A stretch of 64,000 nucleotides of DNA from Megaustenia siamemsis (taxonomy: Eukaryota; Mollusca; Gastropoda; Stylommatophora; Ariophantidae), in contig JAVIAB010000101.1 in NCBI GenBank assembly GCA_032433765.1, positions 57,945,592 through 58,009,591 on the forward strand. Reading direction: 5' to 3'. The translations under genes and the position numbers were made by a program. Numbering within the stretch: the stretch's first letter is position 1; every line of letters begins with the position of its first letter. Positions 31,655 to 42,129 of the stretch are shown one piece after another. The notes below the pieces were generated by a model, which did no database searches, was not told the DNA's origin, and worked only from the letters and a program-made list of their open reading frames with translations.

Positions 31655-33105
31655 AACATTTGTACAGAAGTTACAACATTTATACAGAAGTTACAACATG
31701 TATATAGAAGTTACAACATTTATACAGAAGTTACAACATTTATATAGAAGTTACAACATTTATACAGAAGTTACAACATTTATATAGAAGTTACAACATT
31801 TGTACAGAAGTTACAACATATGTTCAGAAGTTACAACATTTGTACAGAAGTTACAAAATTCGTACATAAGTTAAAAAATGTGTACAGAAGTTACAACATT
31901 TGTACATAAGTTACAACATTCGTACAGAAGTTACAACATTTGATAAAAATTACAACATTTGTACAGAATTTACAACATTTGTACATAAGTTACAACATTC
32001 GTACAGAAGTTACAACTGATAAAAGTTACAACATTTATACAGAAGTTACACAATTTGTACAGAAGTTACAACATCTGTGCAGAAGTTACAACATTCGTAC
32101 AGAAGTTACAACTGATAAAAGTTACAACATTTGTACAGAGGTGACATCATTTGTACAGAAGTTACAATAACTGATAAAAGTTACAACATGTGTACAGAAG
32201 TTACAACATTTGTACAGAAGTTACAACAACTGATAAAATTTACAACATGTGTACAGAAGTTACAACGAATAACAAACGTTACAATATTTGTACAGAAGGC
32301 ACAACGACTGACAGAAGTTAAAATATTTGTACAGAAAACACATGTTTGAATAGCAAAATACAATGTTTGTACAGAAGTACCAATGTTTGTACAGAAGTGC
32401 CAAAGTTTATACAGAAGTACCAATGTTTGTACAGAAATACCAATGTTTGTTACGATGAAGTTACAACGTTGTCTATGAAGTTACAATGTTTGTACTGGAG
32501 TTACAATGTTTCTACGGAAATTGCAATGTTTGTATAAATGTAACAATGTTTGTATAAATGAACCAGTGTTTGTATAATGTAACAATGTTTGTATAAATGT
32601 ACCAATGTTTGTGTAATGTACACATGTTTGTATAAATGTAACAATGTTTGTATAAATGTACCAGTGTTTGTATAAAAGTACCAATGTTTGTATAAATGTA
32701 CCAGTGTTTGTTTAAATGTAACAATGTTTGTATAAATGTACCAATATTTGTATAAATGTACAAATGTTTGTATACATGTAACAATGTTTGCATAAATGTA
32801 CCAATGTTTGTATAAAAGTACCAATGTTTGTATAAATGTAACAATGTTTGTATAAATGTACCAATGTTTGTATAATGTACACATGTTTGTATAAATGTAA
32901 CAATGTTTGTATAAATGTACCAGTGTTTGTATAAAAGTACCAATGTTTGTATAAATGTACCAGTGTTTGTTTAAATGTAACAATGTTTGTATAAATGTAC
33001 AAATGTTTGTATAAATATAACAATGCTTGTACAAATATAACAATGTTTGTATAAATGTAACAATGTTTGTATAAATGTGCCAATGTTATACAACAATATT
33101 TGTAC
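31655..33105. repeat. 20-bp minisatellite (array T, right part), ~72 units
   Basis: Begins with the same unit as 27881-28512, becomes irregular with CTGATAAA spacers (31935-32290), shifts to ACCAATGTTTGTACAGAAGT (32350-32450), then CAATGTTTGTATAAATGTAA (32530-33105). The 20-bp register holds while sequence drifts from left to right. Confidence 0.95.
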
Positions 33106-33154
33106 GGTACATTACTACAGGGGGAAAAAAGTCTTCAAAGGCTCTCACTACATA

Positions 33155-33275
33155 ATCGCTACTGTCACAGTCACACCAGATTGTCAAAACATTACCATTA
33201 CTGTCACAGTCACACCAGATTGTCAAAACATTACCATTACTGTCACACCAAACTGTCAAAACATTATTATCACCC
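33155..33275. repeat. 39-bp repeat, ~3 units
   Basis: GTCACAGTCACACCAGATTG plus TCAAAACATTACCATTACT, the last unit shortened. Confidence 0.9.
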
Positions 33276-33474
33276 CGTTATAAGACCGACCTGAATCACT
33301 AAGTTAAAATATCTTGACGGCTTACAACAGGCACGTGACAGTCACGTGGTCGAACCGCAGTGCGATAAAGGTCATTGTTTTCAGTTCTATTCCTGGATCT
33401 TATCGCTGAACTGTTAGATCGCAATGACTCTAGATAGCAGCGATCAAAGTATACACTTGAAACAGCACGAACTC

Positions 33475-33756
33475 CAATATGTTCTCACCTAAACAGCACG
33501 TCCTCACCTACACAGCACGTCCTCACCTAAAAATCACGTCCTCCAACAAAACAACACGTCCTCACCTAAACAGCACGTCCTCACCTAAACAACACGTCCT
33601 CACCTAAACAGCACGTCCTCACCTACACAGCACGTCCTCACCTAAAAATCACGTCCTCATCTAAACAGCACGTCCTCACCTAAACAACACGTCCTCACCT
33701 AAACAGCACGTCCTCACCTAAACAGCACGTCCTCACCTAAACAGCACGTCCTCGCC
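33475..33756. repeat. 19-bp minisatellite, ~15 units
   Basis: Unit CACGTCCTCACCTAAACAG with occasional CACGTCCTCCAACAAAACAA units. Both unit types reappear right of the LINE at 34840, so this is one array split by that LINE. Confidence 0.92.
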
Positions 33757-34838
33757 TATCTATCTATCTATCTTTCGTTCGCCTGAAGTATTGTCTATAT
33801 CTGCAATGTCGTTTCCTGTATAAATGTTACTGTCTTTTGTAATTCTTGCAGTGGCCCATATAGTTTTGTCTGTAGTGTTGTATCTATGGGTCAATGGATT
33901 TTCCTCAGTTTACTATATTCAGTGCAGTCTTGAAGTATGTGTTCAGCAGTCTGGGGCGCCTGTCCACATGTACAAGTAGTTGAGGTGCCGATCTTGAATT
34001 TTGTATACATGTGACTATGGAGTCGATTGTGTCCTGTTCTGAGGCGTATAATGATAACTTGTTCATATCTATTCATATTATGAAAGGCATCCTGATTTGG
34101 GGCTTGTGGTCCTCTGATTGATTTGATTATCTGTTTCTTATGATGGTATGTAACCGGTGTATCTAGTTGTGTGCCTGTTGAACCTTCCTTTGCCAACTGA
34201 TCTGCTTTCTCATTTCCTGGTATTCCACAGTGAGATGGGATCCACTGCAGGGCAACCCTGTGGTGCTTGCAGAGTTCAGTCAATAAGGTCTGCAGATGTG
34301 GTAATTTTCTGGATTGTAGTGCCTGGAGTACTGATCTTGCATCTGTCAAAAACACTACAGGCTGCGGGCTAAGATTACTGTTCAGCAGTTTTTCTATTGT
34401 CAACTTTATTGCTTGTACTTCTGCATCATAATTGTGACAATATTTCCCTGTTGCTATTTTATTCATATCCCTAGTGTTATTTGGGTACTCTATATATGCA
34501 CCTGCTCCCCCATTCTTTACTGCATTCTGTGCTGATCCATCTGTGTACACACGAATCCATAGGACTTGTGGGTATTCTTCATCCAGGAAACTGAGAGTTA
34601 TTGTTTATCGCTGTAGACTATTCTGTTCTTCTTTGTCAACTATTCCTTGAAGGCCAGCTCCTTGTCGTGGGGATGGGGCTTAACAGTCACCAGGGACTGA
34701 AAACCAAGACTGGCCAGGCCTTCCTACACCCGAGCAAGACCACAGTCTGCTCTAGCAAGTTTAAGTGCTGAAGTCGGAGGCAACCAGCCAAAAGGCGCAC
34801 TACAAAAATCAGGATGCCACGCACTCACGCCAATGGGA
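33757..34838 (-). mobile_element. 5'-truncated LINE with RNase H domain
   Basis: The 3' end is a (GATA)n tail at 33758-33773; the body runs rightward to about 34838. Flanking array units on both sides show that it landed in a minisatellite. The possible target duplication GCACGTCCTCGCCT/GCATGTCCTCACCT cannot be told from array units. RNase H after RT points to I/Nimb- or Jockey-type LINEs. Confidence 0.85.
33891..34620 (-). pseudogene. LINE RNase H domain (partial ORF2)
   Basis: RNase H of a LINE ORF2, which removes RNA from the RNA/cDNA hybrid. Visible catalytic residues are D in VYTDGSA, E in YDAEVQAI, D in FLTDARSVLQAL and D in GNEKADQLAK, the standard set. Before it come LDEEYPQVLWIR; after it LRTGHNRLHSHMYTKF and a terminal knuckle CTCGQAP...EHILQDC. 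The stop at 33891 appears natural, with a short 3' UTR. The ORF is open for over 220 codons with no stop, so the copy is fairly young, but the reverse transcriptase is missing through 5' truncation. Confidence 0.9.
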
Positions 34839-34839
34839 A

Positions 34840-35775
34840 GCATGTCCTCACCTAAATATCACGTCCTCCAACAAAACAACACGTCCTCACCTAAACAGCA
34901 CGTCCTCCAACAAAATAACACGACTGCAACAAAACAACACGTCCTCCATCTAAACAATATGTCCTCCAACAAAATAACAAGACCTGCAACAAACCAACAA
35001 GTCTTCCGACAAAAAAAAAACAAGTCCTGCAACAAAACAAGTCCTCCAACAAAATAACAAGTCCCCCAACAAAACAACACGTCTCCCAACAAAACAACAC
35101 GTACCCCAACAAAACAACCCTTCCTCCAACAAACCAACAAGTCCTTCAACAAAACAACAAGTCCCCCAACAAAATAACCCTTCCTCCAACAAACCAACAA
35201 GTCCCCCAACAAAACAACAAGTCCCCCAACAAAATAACCCTTCCTCCAACAAACCAACAAGTCCCCCAACAAAACAACAAGTCCCCCAACAAAATAACCC
35301 TTCCTCCAACAAACCAACAAGTCCCCCAACAAAACAACACGTCCCCCAACAAAACAACCCTTCCTCCAACAAACCAACAAGTCCTTCAACAAAACAACAA
35401 GTCCCCCAACAAAATAACCCTTCCTCCAACAAACCAACAAGTCCACCAACAAAACAACAAGTCCCCCAACAAAACGACCCTTCCTCCAACAAACCAACAA
35501 GTCCCCAACAAAACAACAAGTCCCCAACAAAAACAACCCTTCCTCCAACAAACCAACAAGTCCCCCAACAAAACAACCCTTCCTCCAACAAACCAACAAG
35601 TCCCCCAACAAAATAACCCTTCCTCCAACAAACCAACAAGTCCCCCAACAAAACAACCCTTCCTATAACAAAACAACAAGTTCCCCAACAAAACAACCCT
35701 TCCTCCAACAAACCAACAAGTCCCCAACAAAACAACCCTTCCTCCAACAAACCAACAAGTCCATCAACAAAACAA
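34840..35775. repeat. 20-bp minisatellite with 60-bp trimer structure, ~46 units
   Basis: Units AACAAAACAACAAGTCCCCC, AACAAAATAACCCTTCCTCC and AACAAACCAACAAGTCCCCC follow each other as a 60-bp trimer from about 35100 to 35500. The trimer then degrades by single-base losses. The left edge (34840-34960) keeps CACGTCCTCACC units shared with 33475-33756. Confidence 0.93.
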
Positions 35776-35891
35776 AGTCATCGGTCTGAGAATGCTCTTG
35801 GGTAAATCACAAGTCATCTCCGCTCGATCTACAGGTTAGTTACAATTCATTCTGGTCAGATGTCTAAAACATTTGACTATTTGTTGTCCTA

Positions 35892-36409
35892 TGTTAACTA
35901 AGGTGGCCATATTTTTGAAACCATAATTCCGGTCGGATTAATTTGACTTAAATTTTCCATCAATAAAATGAAATTTCTTCCGTCTTTTTCCAAGTGAATA
36001 ATACATATATTTTAAAACGAATTAAAACACCTAACAATATAGCCTTACAAAACGTTATCAGGAGATTAAAAATAATGAAAGGTGAAGCAGAGTTGCTGTA
36101 CTTTTATGATTAGTATTTCAGTTTCAGTATACAAGATTTAAAACGCGGAACGCATTTTACAGCTACTGTTTCGCCAAATGAACAGCCAGTTCAACTTTTT
36201 AAACATTTTCTACACAACAACGGAATAATATCTATTTTTAAGTCGAAGAGATGTTTACCATATTGGCAAAATTGGTAAACGTTTGTGTTCCTAATGTATT
36301 TTAACAAATCCCGGACAAAAGCTACAAATTCGGGACAGTAGCAAATCAGGGACAAATGCTGAAAAAAAATACAGTAAAAAATTGGGACGTCTGGTCACAT
36401 AGTGTTAAC
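35892..36409. mobile_element. Candidate hAT-like MITE
   Basis: TGTTAAC occurs at 35892-35898 and 36403-36409, bracketing 504 bp with imperfect inverted ends (TAAGGTGGCCATA against CTATGTGACCAGA). There is no ORF. The GTGACCAGACGTCCC terminus is typical of hAT-like elements as I know them. Imperfect TIRs and a 7-bp rather than 8-bp duplication lower confidence. Confidence 0.5.
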
Positions 36410-36821
36410 AGCTGACTCTATATATCTGCTATAGGCCTGGAACTTGCAATATACGTCACATTACAAACACGGCACGGAAATATAAACAACAAAAACATAT
36501 AGAGAAAGTTGGAACTGACTGACGGACATAAATTATACAAGAACATCGACCTTTTTGAATAACAGCCTGAAATATTTATAAACTGCAATGATAACAGTGC
36601 GACTCATCATGACTATTGCACGGCTGTTTGTTTGAATTTCAAAGTGGTATTTTAGTTCAATTCTTGTGGTGTTTATGGTCGAAGATGTCGAGTCTGCTAC
36701 ATGTCCCTCATTGTTGAAAATGATATTTTATGGAAGTGGTTTCGGTTTGTGACACCGCAAACACAAAAGGTAAAATATTTTAGCTAAAGTTAATGTTTAT
36801 GTATAAATGGTATTTTAGATA
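36410..36821. other. No recognisable feature
   Basis: AT-rich, no supportable gene or repeat. Confidence 0.5.
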
Positions 36822-37512
36822 ACAACACGTCCTCCAACAATACGTCTCCGAAAAACACGTCCTCCAAAAACCCTTCCTTCAACAACACGTCAACCCAACA
36901 ACACGTCCCTCAACAACACGCCCTCCAATAACACGTCCTCCAACAACACGTCTCTCAACAATACGTCTTCCAACAACACGTCCGTCAACAACACGTCCTA
37001 TAACAACACATGTCTCAACAATACGTCCTCCAACAACACGTCCTTCAACAATACGTTTTCCAGCAACACGTCCCTCAACAACACGTCCTCCAACAATACG
37101 TCCTCCAACTACACGTCCCTCAAAAACACGTCCTCTAACAAGTCCTCCAAAAGCACGTCTACCAACAACACGTCCCTCAACAACACGTCCTCCAACAACA
37201 CGCTCCTCAACAATACGGTCTCCAATTACACGTCCCATAACAATACGTCTTCCAACAACACGTCCCTCAACAACACGTCCTCCAACAATACATCCCTCAA
37301 CGGCACGTCCTCCAACAACACGTCCCTCAACAACACGTCATCCAAAAACATGTCTACCAACAACACGTCCCTCAAAACGTCCCTCAACAGCACGTCCTCC
37401 AACAACACGTCCCTCAACAACACGTCCTCCAACAACACGTCCCTCAACAACACGTCCTCCAAAAACACGTCTACCAAACAAAACGCCCTCCAACAATACT
37501 TCCCCCAACAAA
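36822..37512. repeat. 15-bp minisatellite, ~46 units
   Basis: AACACGTCCTCCAAC and AACACGTCCCTCAAC alternate, giving a 30-bp dimer in places. Shares the CACGTCCTCCAAC core with the 19/20-bp arrays. 15 bp is divisible by 3, hence spurious ORFs on both strands. Confidence 0.95.
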
Positions 37513-37764
37513 ACAATAAAGATCATGACATAAAGATCACAGACTGACATATCTGAGAGATTGGGGGCGATACAGAATTCAGGTTTGAAGTACACAAGTG
37601 TGTAAGTGTTAAAATACAGCTTCTCCTAATCACTTTAAATATTTAATGGAAAAAGTTTGTGTATTCGATCTTCTTGTTAAGACACAAGTCAACTAAACCA
37701 GAAGTGACAAACAGCTATTACTAACGTTCTGTGCTGTTTGTTTGCTCTTTTTCAAATTGTGATT

Positions 37765-37885
37765 GCTGTTTGTGGACTATTCCAATTAATTAGTAATCGC
37801 TGTTTGTGGACTCTTCCAAATAGTGATCGCTGTTTGTGGACTCTTCCAAATAGTGATCGCTTTTCGTGGACTCTTCCAAATAGAG
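37765..37885. repeat. 30-bp repeat, 3-4 units
   Basis: ATCGCTGTTTGTGGACTC plus TTCCAAATAGTG. The first unit is diverged. Confidence 0.85.
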
Positions 37886-37929
37886 GTTTGCTGTTCAGAT
37901 ACTATGAATAGATCCCCCCACCCGTTATG

Positions 37930-38140
37930 ACTATGCACACTTTTTGAGTGATATAGTCGGCATCATGCCAGGCCTTTACTTCCCAGGGGAAAATCCTATG
38001 GTACCCATTTTATTGGAAGTGTCAAACCCTGAGTCTTGTCAAAACGAAAAAAAAAAAACACACTGATACTTCTGGGAATCAAAATCAGACCCCTTTAATC
38101 TGGGAGTGAGCACAGTAACCACCAAGCCATTGCATTGTAT
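37930..38140 (-). mobile_element. SINE5, tRNA-derived candidate
   Basis: On the minus strand: A-box-like TGGCTTGGTGG, then B-box-like TTTGATTCCCAG, then a body with CCCAGGGGAAAATCC reminiscent of the SINE1 body. Diverged; no clear target duplication. Confidence 0.5.
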
Positions 38141-38750
38141 TATACCAAGATCTTGCGTGTGATTTATACTTTGCACCAAACAACACAGATGACAACAAAT
38201 ATAACGAAACAGGCAGAAGCATTAAGCACTTTCAACTAGTAATGAAATGCAGTTGGGAACGTATTTTTATTTTTAACCAAACCCTCTTAAATGTTTTGCT
38301 GTCCTATTATTTGGCGTATCTGTCCCCAGAGACCTCTATTGTCACGCTGTGTTGGCTGTCGCTCCTAGATTCTGTGTCAGGCTTTACCCCTAGAAGGTGC
38401 TCGAATATAGACCCCACAACAACAGGCAGGTCACGGTCAGACCAATAACCCAATTGTTTTTATTCTATTATGCTATCTCCCCTCCATAGTGGCGTCTCCC
38501 TGTAAACATCTTGTTATCGTCGTTCCAGTGGCGTCTCCCATTATTATTTGTTTGTTGAGGTCCCAGTGTGGTTTTCCATCAAACACGTTGTGCTAATGTT
38601 CACAACAGCACCTCCCAGCAGACATCTTGTTATTGCAATTTCAGTGGCGTCTCCCATAAATATATTTGATGTAGAGGCCCCAGTGGAGTCTTCCACTGAA
38701 AATCTTGCCATGAACTAGTGTAAACGTTCAGTTATTTGGGTTTAAATTGT
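38141..38750. other. No gene; diverged CAGTGGCGTCTCCC-containing repeats
   Basis: 38485-38700 has three or four diverged copies of a roughly 60-70-bp segment containing CAGTGGCGTCTCCC and AACATCTTGTTAT. The rest is unrecognised. Confidence 0.5.
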
Positions 38751-38919
38751 CGCATCCAAAATATCGTGTTTAATGGGCCGTGATATCTAGGAAATTTGGG
38801 GATAGAGAACAAAGTGGTGAATGTGTGATTTCCTGGACGTTGCTAAAGTTAGATAATAATAGGAAAGGGTGGGGTATGCAAAAATAAACCCCAAACTTAA
38901 TTCATCTTCATCTTCTGCC

Positions 38920-39325
38920 TTTCTCATTTTCCTTTCAGCGGCGAGGTTTTCTCTGACAATTTCTGTTCGCCTCTGCTGCAATGTTTCCTAATGTTTCTAA
39001 TATTTGACCAGCCCATCTTTTTCGTGGTCGGACATTTAGTCCAGTGTTCTCGCAACATTTATCGAAGGTCGTTATGTTGTGTTTTGGTCTATCTGCCTTA
39101 CCACGTGGCCAAATCATTCTATTTGTTGTCTCATTAAGAATTTTATAGTCTGAATTATTTGTAGATGTTTTTCTCAGTTCTTTATTTCTTAACTTTTCTC
39201 TCAGGCTGTTTCCTGCCATTCGTCTAACACATTTCATCTCGGCAGTGGTTATTTTTCTTATTGTTCTTGAGTCTAGAGTCCAGATCAGACATTGGTGGCA
39301 CAACGTTGGGATGAAGATTGTATTG
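38920..39325 (-). mobile_element. LINE family F, C-terminal fragment
   Basis: The minus strand, open for 122 codons, reads MCHQCLIWTLDSRTIRKI, TAEMKCVRRMAGNSLREKLR and RPRKRWAGQILETLGNIAAE. Same family as 6089-6545, with the upstream portion preserved. Post-RT region only. Confidence 0.85.
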
Positions 39326-39420
39326 TAGAGTGCCCGTTTTGCCTTTAAAGTTATTTCCTTGTTGGATAATATTGGTGATAGCTGTCAGATAATTTGACAG
39401 TCTTTAATTGCATCTTACGT

Positions 39421-39423
39421 GTG

Positions 39424-39461
<38 letters not shown>

Positions 39462-39545
39462 CCTTTTCGTCTTGTCAGACGGTCTAGTGGAGGCTATTGC
39501 GTATTTTTTTGAGGTATTGTTTTTGCCGAACAGCATATATATATA
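39421..39545 (-). mobile_element. LINE B 3' terminus flanked by (TA)n
   Basis: 39460-39535 matches the last ~75 bp of LINE B at 2815-2890, sharing CCCTTTTCGTCTTGTC and GGAGGCTATTG. TA tracts lie on both sides (39424-39459, 39535-39545). This looks like an extreme 5'-truncated insertion into a TA microsatellite. Confidence 0.8.
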
Positions 39546-39604
39546 TGCACATATACATGTACAAACATATAAAATATATGGACTAGATATGAAACTGGAC
39601 TAGA

Positions 39605-40312
39605 TGAATATGGACTAGATATGAATATCAAAAAGACTAAAACTATGATCATAAACAAAGAAAATTCTCAAGACCTACAATTAAATATCAAAGTTGAAGG
39701 AATACATCTAGAGACAGTTCAGAACTACAACTACCTGGGACATACTATAACCAGTGATGGAAAATGTAAAATTGAAATAAACAAAAGAATAGGTATGACA
39801 AAAAGTAATTTCAATACCATGAAAAATATACTAACATCAAATCAAATAACACCAGGGCTAAAACTAAGAATAGCAAAATGTTACATCTACTCAATATTCC
39901 TGTATGGTGCAGAAACATGGACATTAGACCAGAAAACAGAGCAGAAAATTGAAGAATTTTTAATGTAGATTTATAGAAGAATAGGTAGAATTGGATGGAA
40001 AGAAAATAAACGAATAAGTTTTAAAACAACTAAAAATAACAAGAGAACTACTTAACACAATTAGAGCAAGACAAGTGAAATTTTTGGGGCATGTTAAAAG
40101 ACACAATAGCCTAATAAAAGTAATATTGGAAGGGAAAATACAAGGTAAAAGAGGCAGAGGCAGACCAAGACTAACATGGACGAGTAACATCAAAAAATGG
40201 ACAAGTCAGCCTATGGCAATCTGCACCATCAAAGCAAGAGACAGAGTAGAATGACGCTCCATGGTAGCCAACATTCGATGCGGAGACGGCACTCAATGAT
40301 GATGATGATGAT
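39605..40312 (+). mobile_element. LINE family A, 3' half with (ATG)n tail
   Basis: Encodes MNIKKTKTMIINKE, NYNYLGHTITSDGKCKIEIN and LKLRIAKCYIYSIFLYGAET, then a stop at 39966 and the remaining tail in shifted frames. The 3' end is a (GATGAT)n run at 40293-40312. Most complete family A copy in the window (see also 8463-9035). Confidence 0.88.
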
Positions 40313-41190
40313 GATAAAATATAAACATATATAGTATAGCATAGCATAGCCCCCACACTAAAGTAGGCTTTGTCATACAACAAAGAATACGAAACCCTTA
40401 ATTGTGCTTATTGTGGCCACGCTAGAGTTTGCCAAGTAACATATAGCAGGAAAAAGAAATAAAGTCACGCATCGAACATGGTGAATAATATACGCATTAC
40501 GCAGGGTCAGCAAACCAGGGCTAGCTGGGAATCTATCCCATCTTCCCTATTATGCCTGGGGACTATCTGGCAAAGTGAATTTGAATGAAATAGGAAAAGC
40601 AAACGTTAACGACAGTTAATGTCATCGTAAAGTAGGAAATGCCGGATCGAAAAACTCAAATATTTAAGCATTGCTGCAAATGCCGGTACGGCGCAAGGAA
40701 AGATTTGTTCATGAAAAATGTCAGAGTGGAACAAGTAACGAAGAGCAAATTAACAATTCTACCATTATTCTCTCGTTCTAAATCCATATATATTTTTTTC
40801 TATTTCCTTCTTGATTTATATTTAACATTAGTTTGTATTTTACGTATCTAACTCAGGGACATATTTCATGTGTCACACTGCAACATGTTATATAAAACTG
40901 ACAAAAGCTTGGAAGGGGAAATAAAAAAAAAAAACCGTTGGTACGCCACTGCAAGGCGGTGGGCGAGTTCACATTTATCGGCTAGGGGTTACAGCCTTAA
41001 CTTTCTTGCACATCTCCTAACATAACAATTCTAAAGTAAATGTCATAGAGCATTCACCTAACACCTCTTTTGCATTTTAGCACCAGTAAATAAACGTAAA
41101 TAAGCAGTTCTTGTTGTAGTGTTCGCTGAAATGAAAGACATCAACAATCCCCTGACCCAGTTAGTGACTCAACCAGGGCCTGGCCACAGA
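40313..41190. other. Unique sequence upstream of the acetyltransferase gene
   Basis: About 880 bp without repeat or coding signature. As the 5' flank of the only host gene it is where distal regulation would lie. Confidence 0.5.
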
Positions 41191-41197
41191 TATAAAG
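41191..41197 (+). promoter_or_regulatory. TATA box of the acetyltransferase gene
   Basis: TATAAAG in GC-rich surroundings (TATAAAGAGGGGCGCCC). Transcription would start near 41220-41225, about 80 bp before a perfect splice donor. Confidence 0.65.
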
Positions 41198-41219
41198 AGG
41201 GGCGCCCACATTGACTCAA

Positions 41220-41304
41220 CAACATTCGTTCTGTCCCGACCTTTGAGCTAACAACTTCACATTCATCTACTTTATTATTCAGGCACTAATCAGCGGCACA
41301 AAAG
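41220..41304 (+). other. Predicted untranslated exon 1
   Basis: From the expected start site to the donor AAAG|GTAAGT (intron begins 41305). No ATG-initiated frame in this segment reaches a usable ORF, so it is 5' UTR. Both boundaries are inference from consensus signals. Confidence 0.6.
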
Positions 41305-41924
41305 GTAAGTCTATATCGTGTTCTTGATAACCAGTTAGAAGTTGTTTACTACTTTATGTCTCAAATTTCCCTGTTGTTTAAGTCATCCCTTTATCATAGT
41401 TTTGGAGGAAGAATGAGAATCCTACAGACATCAGATTCAGATTGAGTTCAATAAGATCAATAACATATATCTTCCGCCGAATACTGTCGTGTTGATAGTG
41501 AGTTACTCAACTAAATTCAGTTTGAAGAAGTTTTTATAATGTTTATTTTCATATAATAAAGGCATGTCTGTCAACATCTAAAAGGTGGACTAAAGATGGA
41601 TTTTTTTCAAGATTTATTTATTTATTTGTATTTCAGGCAATTACGGCAAATGAATGCAATTGTATTTGCCTGTTGCGTCAGCATTAGAGTTAGTTATCTT
41701 TATTTTATTAATACCTTCCTTAAGTTTGTACCATTTTACTCTTCAGACTATATATATCTATTTATTTGTGACTTTGATCTCATCTGATGGTCACGCCACT
41801 TTTCTTCAATTTTCGTTTTGCTGCAACACCAACTTTTCCCAGTCTGGGTTTCTCATTTCAAATGATCTGTTAAATCTTGTAAAATGTTACAGGGGTTGTT
41901 ACAAAATTCCTCTTAGTCTACCTT

Positions 41925-42115
41925 TCACTTTCAGCTCCTTGTGGAGCATAGGTCTTCAACAAACACTTTCCAAGTCGTTCTGTTTCTTGCCATTCTTTTA
42001 AGATCATTCCATGTCTTCCCCATCATCTTCATCTCTGCTTCTATCTGTCTTCTCCAAGAATTCCTTGGTATTCCTCTTTTGTCTTTTCCCCTGCTTACAT
42101 CCACTGAAGACAAGA
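41925..42115 (-). mobile_element. LINE family E fragment in the intron
   Basis: The minus strand reads KRGIPRNSWRRQIEAEMKMM and KRMARNRTTWKVFVEDLCST, then a stop; match to 4030-4200. Open for 60 codons, opposite in sense to the gene. Confidence 0.85.
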
Positions 42116-42129
42116 TTCCTCCTTGATTT

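Noticed and set aside
33150..33280. Short ORFs around 33047-33294
   Set aside because: Produced by three copies of a 39-bp repeat; no family resemblance.
34840..34960. Target duplication of the RNase H LINE (GCACGTCCTCGCCT/GCATGTCCTCACCT)
   Set aside because: The matching sequences are ordinary array units on both sides, so duplication cannot be separated from the pre-existing repeat.
34859..35750. 265-aa Cys/Gly/Leu-rich ORFs on the minus strand
   Set aside because: Shadow of 20-bp/60-bp repeats; several overlapping frames are equally open.
38242..38448. 68-aa ORF starting MKCSWERIF
   Set aside because: Short, no conserved motif, no splice or promoter signal, unlike any neighbour; most likely chance.
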